From assembly GCF_003634935.1 (NCBI RefSeq), contig NZ_RBXO01000001.1, positions 3,001,501-3,065,500 on the forward strand: DNA of 64,000 nt, given 5' to 3'. The stretch is from Saccharothrix australiensis (GTDB lineage Bacteria; Actinomycetota; Actinomycetes; Mycobacteriales; Pseudonocardiaceae). Both the position numbers and the translations under genes were made by a program. This document shows, in pieces, positions 26,097 through 33,832 of the stretch. The notes under the pieces are model-generated. The model saw only the letters and a program-made list of their open reading frames with translations, was not told where the DNA came from and searched no databases. Numbering within the stretch: position 1 is the first letter of the stretch; each line of letters begins with the position of its first letter.

Positions 26097-27041
26097 TCAC
26101 CACGCGTCGGCCTGCCCGCCGGTCGGACCGGACCCGCGAGCGGTGGCCCGCGCGGCCCGCGGGCGCGACCAGGCGGTGAGGGCCGTGCCGAGCGCGGGGA
26201 GCAGCGCCGGGCGCGACAGCGGGGACAGCAGCAGTTCCGGCGCGCAGCACAGCACCGCCGCGTAACGCAGGGCGGCCCGCCCCGCGCGCTCGCCGGCCAG
26301 CGCCTGACCGGCCGCGGTGACGTGCTCCCAGGCCCGCAGCAACCGGTGGGCCCGGCCGCCCGCGCCCGCCGCGAACCGACGCCGGAAGTCGCGCTCGGCC
26401 GCCAGCGCCGCCGAGGAGGGGCGGCGGTCGGTGTGGTCGCGGTAGAGCAGGACGTCGTCCGGCAGCACCAGGACCCGGCCGTGCGGCACGAGCCGCAGCC
26501 ACAGCTCGTCGTCCTCGCCGAGCCGCACGCCCTCGTCCCAGCCGCCCACCCGGCGCAGGGCGCCCACGCGGAACAGCGTCCGGCCCGCGCCGGTGATCCA
26601 CAGCCCGGCGAGCACGTCCGGCCACACCGCGCGCAGCAGCCGGCGGCGTGGCCGCACGCAGTTCAGCCAGCGCTCCGCGCCGTCGAAGGCCAGCTCCACC
26701 TCGGTGGCGGCGACCGCCGCCGGTTGCCCGGCCAGCGCCGTGGCCAGCCGTCGGAGCGCCTGCGGCAGCAGCAGGTCGTCGTCGTCCAGGAACAGCACGA
26801 ACTCGCCGCGCGCCAGCGCCAACCCGGCGTTGCGCGCCACGCCGAACCCGCCGCGCTCCGGCAGCCGGACCACGCGGACCCGGTCGTCGGCCCGCGCACC
26901 GAGCCACTCCGGGGTGTCGTCGGAGCCGGCGTCGTCGACGACCACGACCTCCAGCTCGGGCCAGTCCTGGGCCAGCACGCTCGCCAGCGACTCCGCCAGC
27001 AGCTCGCGCCGGTCGCGGGTGGTGATCACCACGCTGGTCAT
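26097..27041 (-). CDS. Family 2 glycosyltransferase
   Basis: A 314-residue GT-A fold enzyme. The N-terminus SVVITTRDRRELLAESLAS and VVVVDDAGSDDT are the nucleotide-sugar binding opening of family 2. The DDDD at residues 86-89 supplies the metal-binding DxD, and LGEDDELWLRL matches the ED catalytic-base region. There is no membrane segment until weak hydrophobic stretches near 260-285. Its ATG overlaps the TGA of the TfuA-like gene in the sequence ATGA, so translation is coupled to that operon. It may glycosylate the cluster's peptide. Acting on cell-surface polymers is the alternative. Confidence 0.82.
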   Translation of the reverse strand: MTSVVITTRDRRELLAESLASVLAQDWPELEVVVVDDAGSDDTPEWLGARADDRVRVVRLPERGGFGVARNAGLALARGEFVLFLDDDDLLLPQALRRLATALAGQPAAVAATEVELAFDGAERWLNCVRPRRRLLRAVWPDVLAGLWITGAGRTLFRVGALRRVGGWDEGVRLGEDDELWLRLVPHGRVLVLPDDVLLYRDHTDRRPSSAALAAERDFRRRFAAGAGGRAHRLLRAWEHVTAAGQALAGERAGRAALRYAAVLCCAPELLLSPLSRPALLPALGTALTAWSRPRAARATARGSGPTGGQADAW

Positions 27042-27802
27042 CCGGTGGCGCACGGCGCCGTCCCCTCGGTGTCGACCAGCAGCTGCCACTGGTGGGTGTG
27101 GGCGAACCGGAACGGCGCGGCGGCACGGGTTCCCCGCCGCCGCCCGGAGGCCAGCAGCCGCAGCGCGAGCACCGCGTCGTCCCTCTTGCGCTCGACCCGC
27201 CCGCCGGGCAGCCAGGCCCGCAACGACTCCCGCTCGGCGGGGTCCGGCATCCCGGCCAGCAGCGCCGGGTAGTCCCGCTCGGCGTAGAAGGTCCGGGCCG
27301 CGCGCGCCAGCAGCTCGCCGGCGGCGGCCTCCCGGATCACGCCGGCGGTCACCGCGGCCCGCGCGGTCGCCCTGATGTCCACCAGCGCGACCGAGAGCGG
27401 CCGGTAGCCGCCGAGCGCGGGCTGGTGCAGGACGGCCACCTCGTCATCGGCCACCAGGCGTCCGGCGCGGAAGTCGGCGAAGATCGTCCCGATGCCGACC
27501 ATGCCGAACGCCGCGGTCTCCGCGGCGCGCAACGCGCCCATGCTCGCCGCGCCGAACACCGCGACACCGTTCGCCAACGCCCAGAGGATCTCCTTGTGCC
27601 ACACCGAGGGCACCCGCTCGTAGCAGCCGTCCACGAGCAGGATCACACGTGCCCCGCCGGACACCGCGCGGTAGACGTCCCCGATCACCGCGGGACCGCG
27701 CAGGTCCGCTCCGGGCAGGAGCCCGGCCGCGCGCCGGTGGGGCAGCGTCGGTCCGAGGAAGACCACCGGCGCGCGGCCGTCGGCCCGGTCAGTAGAGGTC
27801 AT
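27038..27802 (-). CDS. tfuA: TfuA-like protein, partner of YcaO in thioamide/azoline formation
   Basis: A 254-residue protein with the full TfuA signature: GPTLPHRRA near the N-terminus, DGCYERVPSVWHKEILWAL at 58-76, then GVAVFGAASMGALRAAE at 79-95, and the DDEVAVLH motif near 120. TfuA proteins work with YcaO enzymes; in thioviridamide-like clusters and in methanogen McrA modification the pair installs thioamides, with TfuA thought to help deliver sulfur. The start overlaps the end of the YcaO gene by 14 bases and its stop overlaps the glycosyltransferase start, so it is in the middle of an operon. Confidence 0.92.
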   Translation of the reverse strand: MTSTDRADGRAPVVFLGPTLPHRRAAGLLPGADLRGPAVIGDVYRAVSGGARVILLVDGCYERVPSVWHKEILWALANGVAVFGAASMGALRAAETAAFGMVGIGTIFADFRAGRLVADDEVAVLHQPALGGYRPLSVALVDIRATARAAVTAGVIREAAAGELLARAARTFYAERDYPALLAGMPDPAERESLRAWLPGGRVERKRDDAVLALRLLASGRRRGTRAAAPFRFAHTHQWQLLVDTEGTAPCATG

Positions 27803-28955
27803 GCGCCCACCTCAGCCCTTCCGCGACCACCTTGACCACCGGGATGCCGATGGACGGCTTGCCGAGGTCCACCACCGCCACCCGGCCGCCACCGGCGCGT
27901 CGAGCCGCCGCCAGCAGGAACCGGACCTCCTCGGCCTTGGTCGCCTCGGCGGGCACGGGGGAGACCGGCAAGCCCGGCGACGCGGGCTCGGCCAGCTCCT
28001 CCGCCACGGCGGAGCGCTGCGCCGGGTCGTAGTACCACTCGTAGCGGGAGCGCGGGATCGAGTCCCGCGCGCCGGCGATCACGGTGGCCCGCACCTGCGC
28101 GGCCTCGGTCAGCGCGCGGGTCACCGCCTGTTCCGGCCGGGGGTGGCACGCCGTGCCCAGCACCTGGGGCAGCGGGTGCAGCGAGCCCTGGTCCTCCTCG
28201 ACCAGCAGGCAGTCGACCACCGGCAGCCCGACGGCGGCGCTGAGGTCCCGCAGCACCGGGACGACCCCCGCCGCGGCGAAGCGGTCCAGCAGCCCGCGGT
28301 TGACCGGGTCGGTGACCGCCGCGAGGTCGATGCGGTGGCTCGCCTCGGACTCGTCGCGCTCCCAGCAGGCGACCGCGTGGCGCTCCAGCAGTTCGCACAG
28401 CGCGTGGTGGGTGGCCCAGGTCAGGTCCGGCCCGGCGGCCAACCCGTTCGTGCCGCCCTGGCAGGCCGCCGGCGGCAGGCCCGGCTGGACGCGGTCGTCG
28501 CACTCCACCGCGTCCCTGGGCACCCAGCACGGCTCGCCGTCGGCGAGGTCCGTGCCCAGCACCCACGGGATCCGCCGGTCGTGCGCGGCGGGGTCGGGGT
28601 CGGGCAGCCGGTCGACGTCCAGCGCGCGGGCACCTTCGGCCACAGTGGACGGTCGGGCCCAGCGGGTGGGCAGCGCGACCCGCTCGGCGTGCCACAGCTC
28701 GACCGCCTCCATGATCGCCGAGATCCGCGCCTGCTCCGGGGTCGCTCCCTTGCCCTGCGAGACGGCGAGGCTCCAGGAGTTCGGCCGGATCGCGCACCAC
28801 ACCGGGATGCCGATGCGGTCGAGCCCGGTGACGTCGGCGACCCTGGTGATGCCGCAACGGCCCAGGACCGGGTCGAGCCGGGCGAGGGTCCCGGCGGGGT
28901 CGGCGTCGTACGGCCCGCGAGGCGGCTGCCACGGTCGCGTCGCGGTGGTGCTCAC
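27789..28955 (-). CDS. YcaO-domain enzyme (TfuA-associated)
   Basis: A 388-residue YcaO protein. The ATP-binding glutamates are seen in QARISAIMEAVELWHAE (E83, E86), HALCELLERHAVACWERD, and ALTEAAQVRATVIAGARD, which is the RxxTExxQxR motif. WSLAVSQGKGATPEQA is typical of the TfuA-partnered group. YcaO enzymes activate a backbone amide oxygen with ATP. With TfuA the usual outcome is a thioamide; with a cyclodehydratase E1-like partner it is an azoline. No E1-like or dehydrogenase gene is present here, which favours thioamidation. The GTG start at 28955 follows the serine hydrolase-GNAT gene by 105 bases. Confidence 0.93.
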   Translation of the reverse strand: MSTTATRPWQPPRGPYDADPAGTLARLDPVLGRCGITRVADVTGLDRIGIPVWCAIRPNSWSLAVSQGKGATPEQARISAIMEAVELWHAERVALPTRWARPSTVAEGARALDVDRLPDPDPAAHDRRIPWVLGTDLADGEPCWVPRDAVECDDRVQPGLPPAACQGGTNGLAAGPDLTWATHHALCELLERHAVACWERDESEASHRIDLAAVTDPVNRGLLDRFAAAGVVPVLRDLSAAVGLPVVDCLLVEEDQGSLHPLPQVLGTACHPRPEQAVTRALTEAAQVRATVIAGARDSIPRSRYEWYYDPAQRSAVAEELAEPASPGLPVSPVPAEATKAEEVRFLLAAARRAGGGRVAVVDLGKPSIGIPVVKVVAEGLRWAHDLY

Positions 28956-29060
28956 GGCGGCACCGCCCGTCCACCGCCCGGACGGCCTCCGCCGGCGGAG
29001 GCCGCCGGCACGACGGCCAACCGGCACGCGTCCGCGGCGGCGCGGGCGGCACCGGGCGGC

Positions 29061-31001
29061 TCACGCATCGTCGTACCGCGAGTAGATCATCAGGCTCGGC
29101 TCCCACCCGAGTTCCTTGAACAGCGCCGCCGCCTCCGCGTCGTCGGGGGAGACCTCGATGCGGTAGTGGTCGGCGCCACCGGCCCGGAGGTGCTCCAGCG
29201 CCGCGGACACCAGTGCCCGGCCGATGCCGCGCCGCCGCCGGTCGGGCCGGACGAACAGCTCTTCGACCACACCCACGTAGCCGGGGTAGGTGGAGTGCCC
29301 GAGCAGGTGCGCGGTGACGAAGCCGTCGGGCGGGCGGTCCGGACCGGTCCCGCTGATCAGGCAGGTGGACAACGGGTCCTCGACGGCCGCCCTCAGGTGC
29401 TCGGTGACCGCGGCGCGCTCCTCGTCGCCCAGCCGCTCGCCGGCGGCGCGCAGCACGTTGAGGTCCCACAGTTCGAGCACCGCGGGCAGGTCGTCCTCGC
29501 CCGCCGGGTGGATCGTCCGAGTGGCGGTCATGCTTCCCCCTTTCTCCAGGAGCGCGCGGGCGATCCCGCGCAACGCGCGGTGCGCGTGCCACGGCAGTGC
29601 GGTCGGCAGCCGCCTGCGCGGCAACAGCACCATGCCGTCGATGCCCAGGCCGGTCACCCGACCGGCCTCGTCCGTGACGAACGCCGTGCGGCGGACCCGC
29701 GCGCCGGTTCCCTCCAGCGCGTAGACCAAGGGTCCGTCCGGCAGCAGCCGGACCCGTTGCCCGGTCAGCGGTGTGCTCAGCCACAACGAGTCGTCGGCGA
29801 GCGACACCACGGCGTCCGGTGGCCTGGGCTCCAGCGGGTGGCCCGCTGGGTGGCGGTAGTGCCCGCACAGCCGCCGCGGGTCCGAGGGCCGGGGCCCGTG
29901 CCGCCGTGCCGCGCCGGGCCGTGCTCCATCGGGCTGTGCTCCAACGAACCGTTCTCCAGTGGGCCGTGCTTCAGCAGGCCGTGCTGCGGTGGGCCGTGCG
30001 TCTTCGAGCGGGGCGTCTTCGAGCAGGGCGGTCAGCACGCGGGGACCGAGGTCTTCCCCGAGCCGCCACGTGGGACCGTTGGCCAGCAACACGAACGCCA
30101 GCCCGGCGGCCGGCACCAGGAACATGGCGGCCGAGAAGCCGCCGTCGAAACCGTCGTGCCAGAACACCTCGTGCCCGGCGATGTCGAGCCGGACGAGGAA
30201 CGGGCACTGCCGGGGCAGCGAGTCGTGCACCGCGAACGTGGCGGCGTCGAGGTGTTGGACCAGCGGGCGGTCCAGCAGCCGCCGGGGCTCCAGCAGCGCG
30301 CCGGCCAGCCGCGCCGCGTCGCCCGCCGTCGACACCAGGCCGAGCACGTCCGGCAGGTCGGGTTCGCTCGGCGGCACCGGCCGCCAGCGGCCGTCCTCCC
30401 GCTCCAGGGGGGTGGCCAGGTCGGCCGCGGCCGCGCCGAACGTCGTGGCGCGCAGTTCCAGCGGCCCCGTGATCGTGCGCGCGACGTGCTGCTGGAAGGG
30501 CTCGCCGACGCGGTCGGCGACCACGCGCGCCAGCAGCGCGAAACCGATGTTGCTGTACTCCCAGCGCTCACCCGGCTCGCGGCGGGGCGTCAGCGTGGCG
30601 GGCAGCCGCGCGGGGAGCGGCACGGCGTCGGCCAGCGCCTGCCGCCACGTGAGCACGTCGCCCAGCCCCGAGGTGTTGCACAGCAGGTCGGCGACCGTGA
30701 CGGGCCGGCGGCCGGCGCCGCGGCGCACACGCAGGGTCACCGGTTCGCCCAGCGCCAGCTCGCCCCGTTCCACCAGGCGCAGCACCGCGACCATGACGAC
30801 CTGCTTGGTCAGTGACGCGAGCCGGAACCGGGTCGTCCGGGTCACCGGCCGGTCGGGCGCGCGAGCGGAGCCCGCGCAGAGCACCTCCGGCCGCCTGCCG
30901 GGCCCGGCGATCCCCAGCGCGACGCCGGGCGCCTCCCGCGCGGCCAGGAAGTCCGCCAGGAGCGCCGCCAGGGCCGTGCTCCCGACCGGGCTAGGTGGCA
31001 T
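29061..31001 (-). CDS. Fusion of a beta-lactamase-fold serine hydrolase with a GNAT acetyltransferase
   Basis: One uninterrupted frame of 646 codons. Residues 10-340 are a serine beta-lactamase/penicillin-binding-protein fold: SLTK at 63-66 supplies the nucleophile and lysine, YSN at 149-151 is the second motif, and WHDGFDGGF may provide the third. Residues about 330-375 form a Pro/Ala/Arg-rich linker made of five-residue repeats. Residues 491-646 form a GNAT domain with the acetyl-CoA motif RPDRRRRGIGRAL. An internal ATG at 29531 is preceded by GGAG and a GGGGG run, so a free acetyltransferase may also be made. The start overlaps the asparagine-synthetase-like gene by 11 bases. The hydrolase could remove a leader or close an amide; the GNAT could acetylate the product. 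Confidence 0.85.
   Translation of the reverse strand: MPPSPVGSTALAALLADFLAAREAPGVALGIAGPGRRPEVLCAGSARAPDRPVTRTTRFRLASLTKQVVMVAVLRLVERGELALGEPVTLRVRRGAGRRPVTVADLLCNTSGLGDVLTWRQALADAVPLPARLPATLTPRREPGERWEYSNIGFALLARVVADRVGEPFQQHVARTITGPLELRATTFGAAAADLATPLEREDGRWRPVPPSEPDLPDVLGLVSTAGDAARLAGALLEPRRLLDRPLVQHLDAATFAVHDSLPRQCPFLVRLDIAGHEVFWHDGFDGGFSAAMFLVPAAGLAFVLLANGPTWRLGEDLGPRVLTALLEDAPLEDARPTAARPAEARPTGERFVGAQPDGARPGAARRHGPRPSDPRRLCGHYRHPAGHPLEPRPPDAVVSLADDSLWLSTPLTGQRVRLLPDGPLVYALEGTGARVRRTAFVTDEAGRVTGLGIDGMVLLPRRRLPTALPWHAHRALRGIARALLEKGGSMTATRTIHPAGEDDLPAVLELWDLNVLRAAGERLGDEERAAVTEHLRAAVEDPLSTCLISGTGPDRPPDGFVTAHLLGHSTYPGYVGVVEELFVRPDRRRRGIGRALVSAALEHLRAGGADHYRIEVSPDDAEAAALFKELGWEPSLMIYSRYDDA
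29916..30020. repeat. Seven degenerate 15-bp tandem repeats inside the hydrolase-GNAT gene
   Basis: Seven successive 15-base units resembling GGGCCGTGCTCCATC can be aligned without gaps. They encode the repeated 'ARPxx'-like five-residue linker on the minus strand. The unit is a multiple of three, so changes in copy number keep the frame. Confidence 0.8.
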
Positions 31002-32403
31002 GCGCGCCCCGTTCCTCGGCGCCCCTGATCCAGTCCTCCACCGCCTGCAACCGGCCGAGCACGGCGACGTCGCGCACCTCGGGCACCCGGTCCGGGTCGA
31101 CGAGGCCCAGTTCGACGCAGCGGTCCAGGCCGCCCAGCCGGGCGTCCTCGTGCCGGGCCAGCGCCTTGCCGTAGAGCTGCTTCACCTTGGGCAGCGCGGC
31201 ACGCGCGGACGGCGGGTACAGCGAGACCACCGGGCCCTTGCGGCGGTGGTACTCGGTCCCCAGCCCCGCGTGGTACCGGCCGCCGCAGTCCAGGCCCAGG
31301 CCGTAGCGGACGAAGGCCGGGTCCAGGAACGGGGCCCGCTCGGGCACGCCGCCGCTGCTGAAGTTCCCCATGTCGTCGTCGATCGGGAAGCAGGCGTCCC
31401 AGGCGTCGGCCCGGTACCAGGCGCGGTGGTGCGCGGTGTGGTTGGCGAGCTGCTCCCGCAACCAGTTCGCGGACCAGCTCTCCACCGCCCGCCGGTGGCC
31501 CTCGGCGAGCGCGGGGGTCGGTGTCACCTCGCACAGCTCCGGCCACAGGCACGCCCAGTACAGCCGGCTGGACACCGCGCGGGGCAGCAGCCCGGCCACC
31601 GCGGACAGCGCTTCCACGCCCAGCGCGGACCACCGCCCGGCGTCGTAGGCGTCGCGCAGGTAGCGCAGCAGCGCCCGCGGTCGGCGGACCAGCCTCGTCC
31701 CGAGGAACCGCGGCGCGCCGAACAGCTCGTCGCTGCCGTCACCGGTGAGCACGACGTCGCAGCCCAGTTCACCGGCGAGGGCGTTGATCCGGCCGAGGAT
31801 GTGCGGTATGCCCCCGATCCGGGGACCGGTCGGGCTCCACGGCAGCGGTCCGGGCCGCGCCCAGCCCTCCATCTCCTCGCCGTCCAGCGAGTAGACCTCG
31901 CAGTCCACGCCGAGGTCGTCCAGCAGCCGCAGCGCCACCGTCGAGCTGCGCACGCCCGCGTCGTCGACCATGTCGATCACCAGCGCCACCGGCGTCGCGC
32001 CGGCGCCCGCGCACCGGCGCGCGGTGTAGTGGAGGACGGCGGTCGAGTCGAGCCCACCGGAGAACAGCACGGCGGGCCGCCGTGCGGGGCCGAGGCACCG
32101 GCCGACCGCCGCGTCGAACTCCTCGCGCAGCCGGTCCTCGTCCCAGGGCTGGTCCCCGATCGGCACGAACGGCCGCCGCAGGGACACGTCCGGCCACGGT
32201 GACACCGGGTGGAACTCGAACGAGATCGACGGCGTGGACAGGTACCGCGCCAACCGGTCGAGTGAGAACGCCCGGCCGACCACGGAATCGCCGGAGACCG
32301 GCGGGGAGTAGGTCGGGTACAGCGCCGACGATCCCGCACCCGGAGCCGCACCGGCATCGCTGCGGCTCCGGGTGGGGGAAGGCACCTGGCCAGATGCGGT
32401 CAT
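30991..32403 (-). CDS. Asparagine-synthetase-like ATP-dependent amide-forming enzyme lacking the glutaminase domain
   Basis: A 470-residue protein holding only the synthetase half of the asparagine synthetase family. The PP-loop is VLFSGGLDSTAV (S115-S120), and the second ATP motif is LTGDGSDELFGAPRF (221-229). The conserved PFLDPAFVRYGL and YGKALA segments near the C-terminus are present. The N-terminal class II glutaminase domain with its Cys2 nucleophile is absent, so ammonia from glutamine is not the substrate. Relatives built this way activate a carboxylate as the adenylate for an internal amine, as in beta-lactam synthetase and lasso-peptide macrocyclases. The ATG is one base after the stop of the 52-residue peptide gene, which points to the peptide as substrate. 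Confidence 0.88.
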   Translation of the reverse strand: MTASGQVPSPTRSRSDAGAAPGAGSSALYPTYSPPVSGDSVVGRAFSLDRLARYLSTPSISFEFHPVSPWPDVSLRRPFVPIGDQPWDEDRLREEFDAAVGRCLGPARRPAVLFSGGLDSTAVLHYTARRCAGAGATPVALVIDMVDDAGVRSSTVALRLLDDLGVDCEVYSLDGEEMEGWARPGPLPWSPTGPRIGGIPHILGRINALAGELGCDVVLTGDGSDELFGAPRFLGTRLVRRPRALLRYLRDAYDAGRWSALGVEALSAVAGLLPRAVSSRLYWACLWPELCEVTPTPALAEGHRRAVESWSANWLREQLANHTAHHRAWYRADAWDACFPIDDDMGNFSSGGVPERAPFLDPAFVRYGLGLDCGGRYHAGLGTEYHRRKGPVVSLYPPSARAALPKVKQLYGKALARHEDARLGGLDRCVELGLVDPDRVPEVRDVAVLGRLQAVEDWIRGAEERGAHAT

Positions 32404-32404
32404 G

Positions 32405-32563
32405 TCAGCGGCTGAGCGAGGTCAGCAGCGCGCGAACCCGGACGAACAGGGACTTGCCCTTCTCCTGCGCCGCCGGCGTCTCGAAGACGGCGGTGTAGCC
32501 GCCGCCGCCGCGAACGCCCCTGCGGTGGCCGCAGCCGTCGCGCGGCGTCGATTTCTTAGCCAT
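32405..32563 (-). CDS. Putative RiPP precursor peptide, 52 residues
   Basis: ATG at 32563 is preceded by AGGGAGG (32570-32576 on the complement) with a six-base spacer, among the best ribosome binding sites in the window. The ORF ends TGA, C, then ATG of the asparagine-synthetase-like gene. The peptide begins MAKKSTPRDGCGHRRG, has a GGGG tract at 19-22, one Cys (C11), acidic residues D9, E28 and E34, and a basic amphipathic end KSLFVRVRALLTSLSR. It matches no precursor I know. If the synthetase makes a lasso-type ring, cutting after T24-A25 gives a core from V26 with Glu at position 9, and cutting before G20 gives Glu at position 9 as well; both are speculation. It could instead be a small unrelated protein. 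Confidence 0.7.
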   Translation of the reverse strand: MAKKSTPRDGCGHRRGVRGGGGYTAVFETPAAQEKGKSLFVRVRALLTSLSR

Positions 32564-32565
32564 GA

Positions 32566-32832
32566 ACGCCCTCCCTGGTGATCAATGTCGTCGCTTGCGT
32601 CGGATAGCGACAGACCAGATATATCAGCGGGTCGAGGCGCTGCCACGGGCCAATCAGCGGGCCAATCGCGGAATGGTGGGGTCGGCCGGGACGGCGGCCG
32701 GCCGGTGCGTTCACGTTTTCGTGGTCCGGACCGGTGACGTGATCGCGCCTGCGGGCCACCGGTTTCCGGTGCCGTGGGCGTGTTGGCGCGTGGCGGGGGT
32801 TTCGCGGGCGGTGCACGGGGTAGGGCATTGGC
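32566..32832. promoter_or_regulatory. Divergent promoter region of the peptide operon
   Basis: A 267-base gap between the precursor gene (leftward) and a methyltransferase gene (rightward). The only AT-rich island is at 32605-32630 and contains the palindrome GATATATC (32618-32625). The leftward operon promoter probably lies there, about 45 bases before the precursor start. No confident -35/-10 pair is seen for either direction. Confidence 0.4.
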
Positions 32833-33705
32833 ATGTGCTCATCGGACGGACGGCACGGCCTGGCGCGTGGTAGCACGATCGCCGGGTTGGCCGGGCGGTT
32901 CGCCGAGCGCATGGCGGCGGTGCGGCCCCTGGTGGACGCGTCGTTCGTGCGGTCGGACTGGGCGCGGCGCAACGACGAGTTGGCACGCGACCTGCTGCCC
33001 GTGCCACCGGCGGATTTCCTGCGTCACCCGTCGATCGCCTTCCAGATGTTCGTCAACGAACGGCTTGTGCCGCACGAACTGCCGTACGTGCGGTCGCGGT
33101 TGACCGACGACCGCCTGCTCGCCGAACCGCCGGTCGGTGGGCCGCCGACGGTCCCGTTGCCGGACAGCGACGTCCGAACCTCGTCGAACACCGTGCACCA
33201 GCTGTTCCACCTGCTGCGCTACCAGGAGGCGACCGGGCGCCGGATCGACGCCGCCGCCACGGTCGTGGAATGGGGCGGTGGGTTCGGCGCGCTGATGCGC
33301 GTGCTCGTCGCACTGCACCGGGGCGAGCCGACCTGCGTCGTCTTCGACACCCCGGTGTTCAGCGCCGTGCAGTGGCTCTACCTGTCCGCGGTGCTCGGCG
33401 AGCAGCGCGTCGTGCTGCACGACACCGCGCCGGTGCGGCCGGTCGCGGGACGGGTGAACCTGGTGCCGATCGGACTGGTCGACGCGACGGACGTGGCGGC
33501 CGACCTGTTCATCTCGAACTGGGCGCTCAACGAGAGCACCCCGACGGCGAGGCAACACGTCGTGGACCGCCACTGGTTCGGCGCCGATTCGCTGTTGCTG
33601 GCGATGCACGCCGGTGACCCGTTCGCCGAAGTGGTGCTGGCGGCGGGGGCCCGAGCGGTGCCACTCGGTGATTTCCTGCCAGGGCAGCATTACCTGGTCG
33701 TCTGA
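32833..33705 (+). CDS. Putative sugar O-methyltransferase (NanM-like family)
   Basis: A 290-residue class I methyltransferase. The SAM-binding motif is VVEWGGGFGALMRVL (145-159), preceded by the characteristic SSNTVHQLFHLLRYQEATG segment found in the putative sugar O-methyltransferase family. SNWALNES near 233-240 is the region following the adenine-binding acidic loop. Together with the glycosyltransferase in the adjacent operon, this suggests a methylated sugar on the peptide product. That link is inference from proximity. ATG 32833 has a weak GGGG-TAGGG Shine-Dalgarno. Confidence 0.65.
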   Translation: MCSSDGRHGLARGSTIAGLAGRFAERMAAVRPLVDASFVRSDWARRNDELARDLLPVPPADFLRHPSIAFQMFVNERLVPHELPYVRSRLTDDRLLAEPPVGGPPTVPLPDSDVRTSSNTVHQLFHLLRYQEATGRRIDAAATVVEWGGGFGALMRVLVALHRGEPTCVVFDTPVFSAVQWLYLSAVLGEQRVVLHDTAPVRPVAGRVNLVPIGLVDATDVAADLFISNWALNESTPTARQHVVDRHWFGADSLLLAMHAGDPFAEVVLAAGARAVPLGDFLPGQHYLVV

Positions 33706-33832
33706 CGCTTTCCGGTTGTCCCGCTGAATGCGTTCAATTCGCCTCGAGCGGTTTGTGGCCGAGCGATCCGAGCGTGCGCGTCGGACCGGAAAACCGGTCG
33801 CCGACGCGTCGAGACGCGGTTATGGTCGTCGG

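Noticed and set aside
27801-30815. A 1004-codon plus-strand frame opposite YcaO and the hydrolase-GNAT gene
   Set aside because: Opposite genes with clear catalytic motifs; low-complexity composition.
32405-32563. Calling the locus a lasso peptide cluster outright
   Set aside because: The synthetase-like enzyme fits, but no RRE (B1) or transglutaminase-like protease (B2) is present and the peptide lacks the usual leader motif, so only the broader RiPP call is made.
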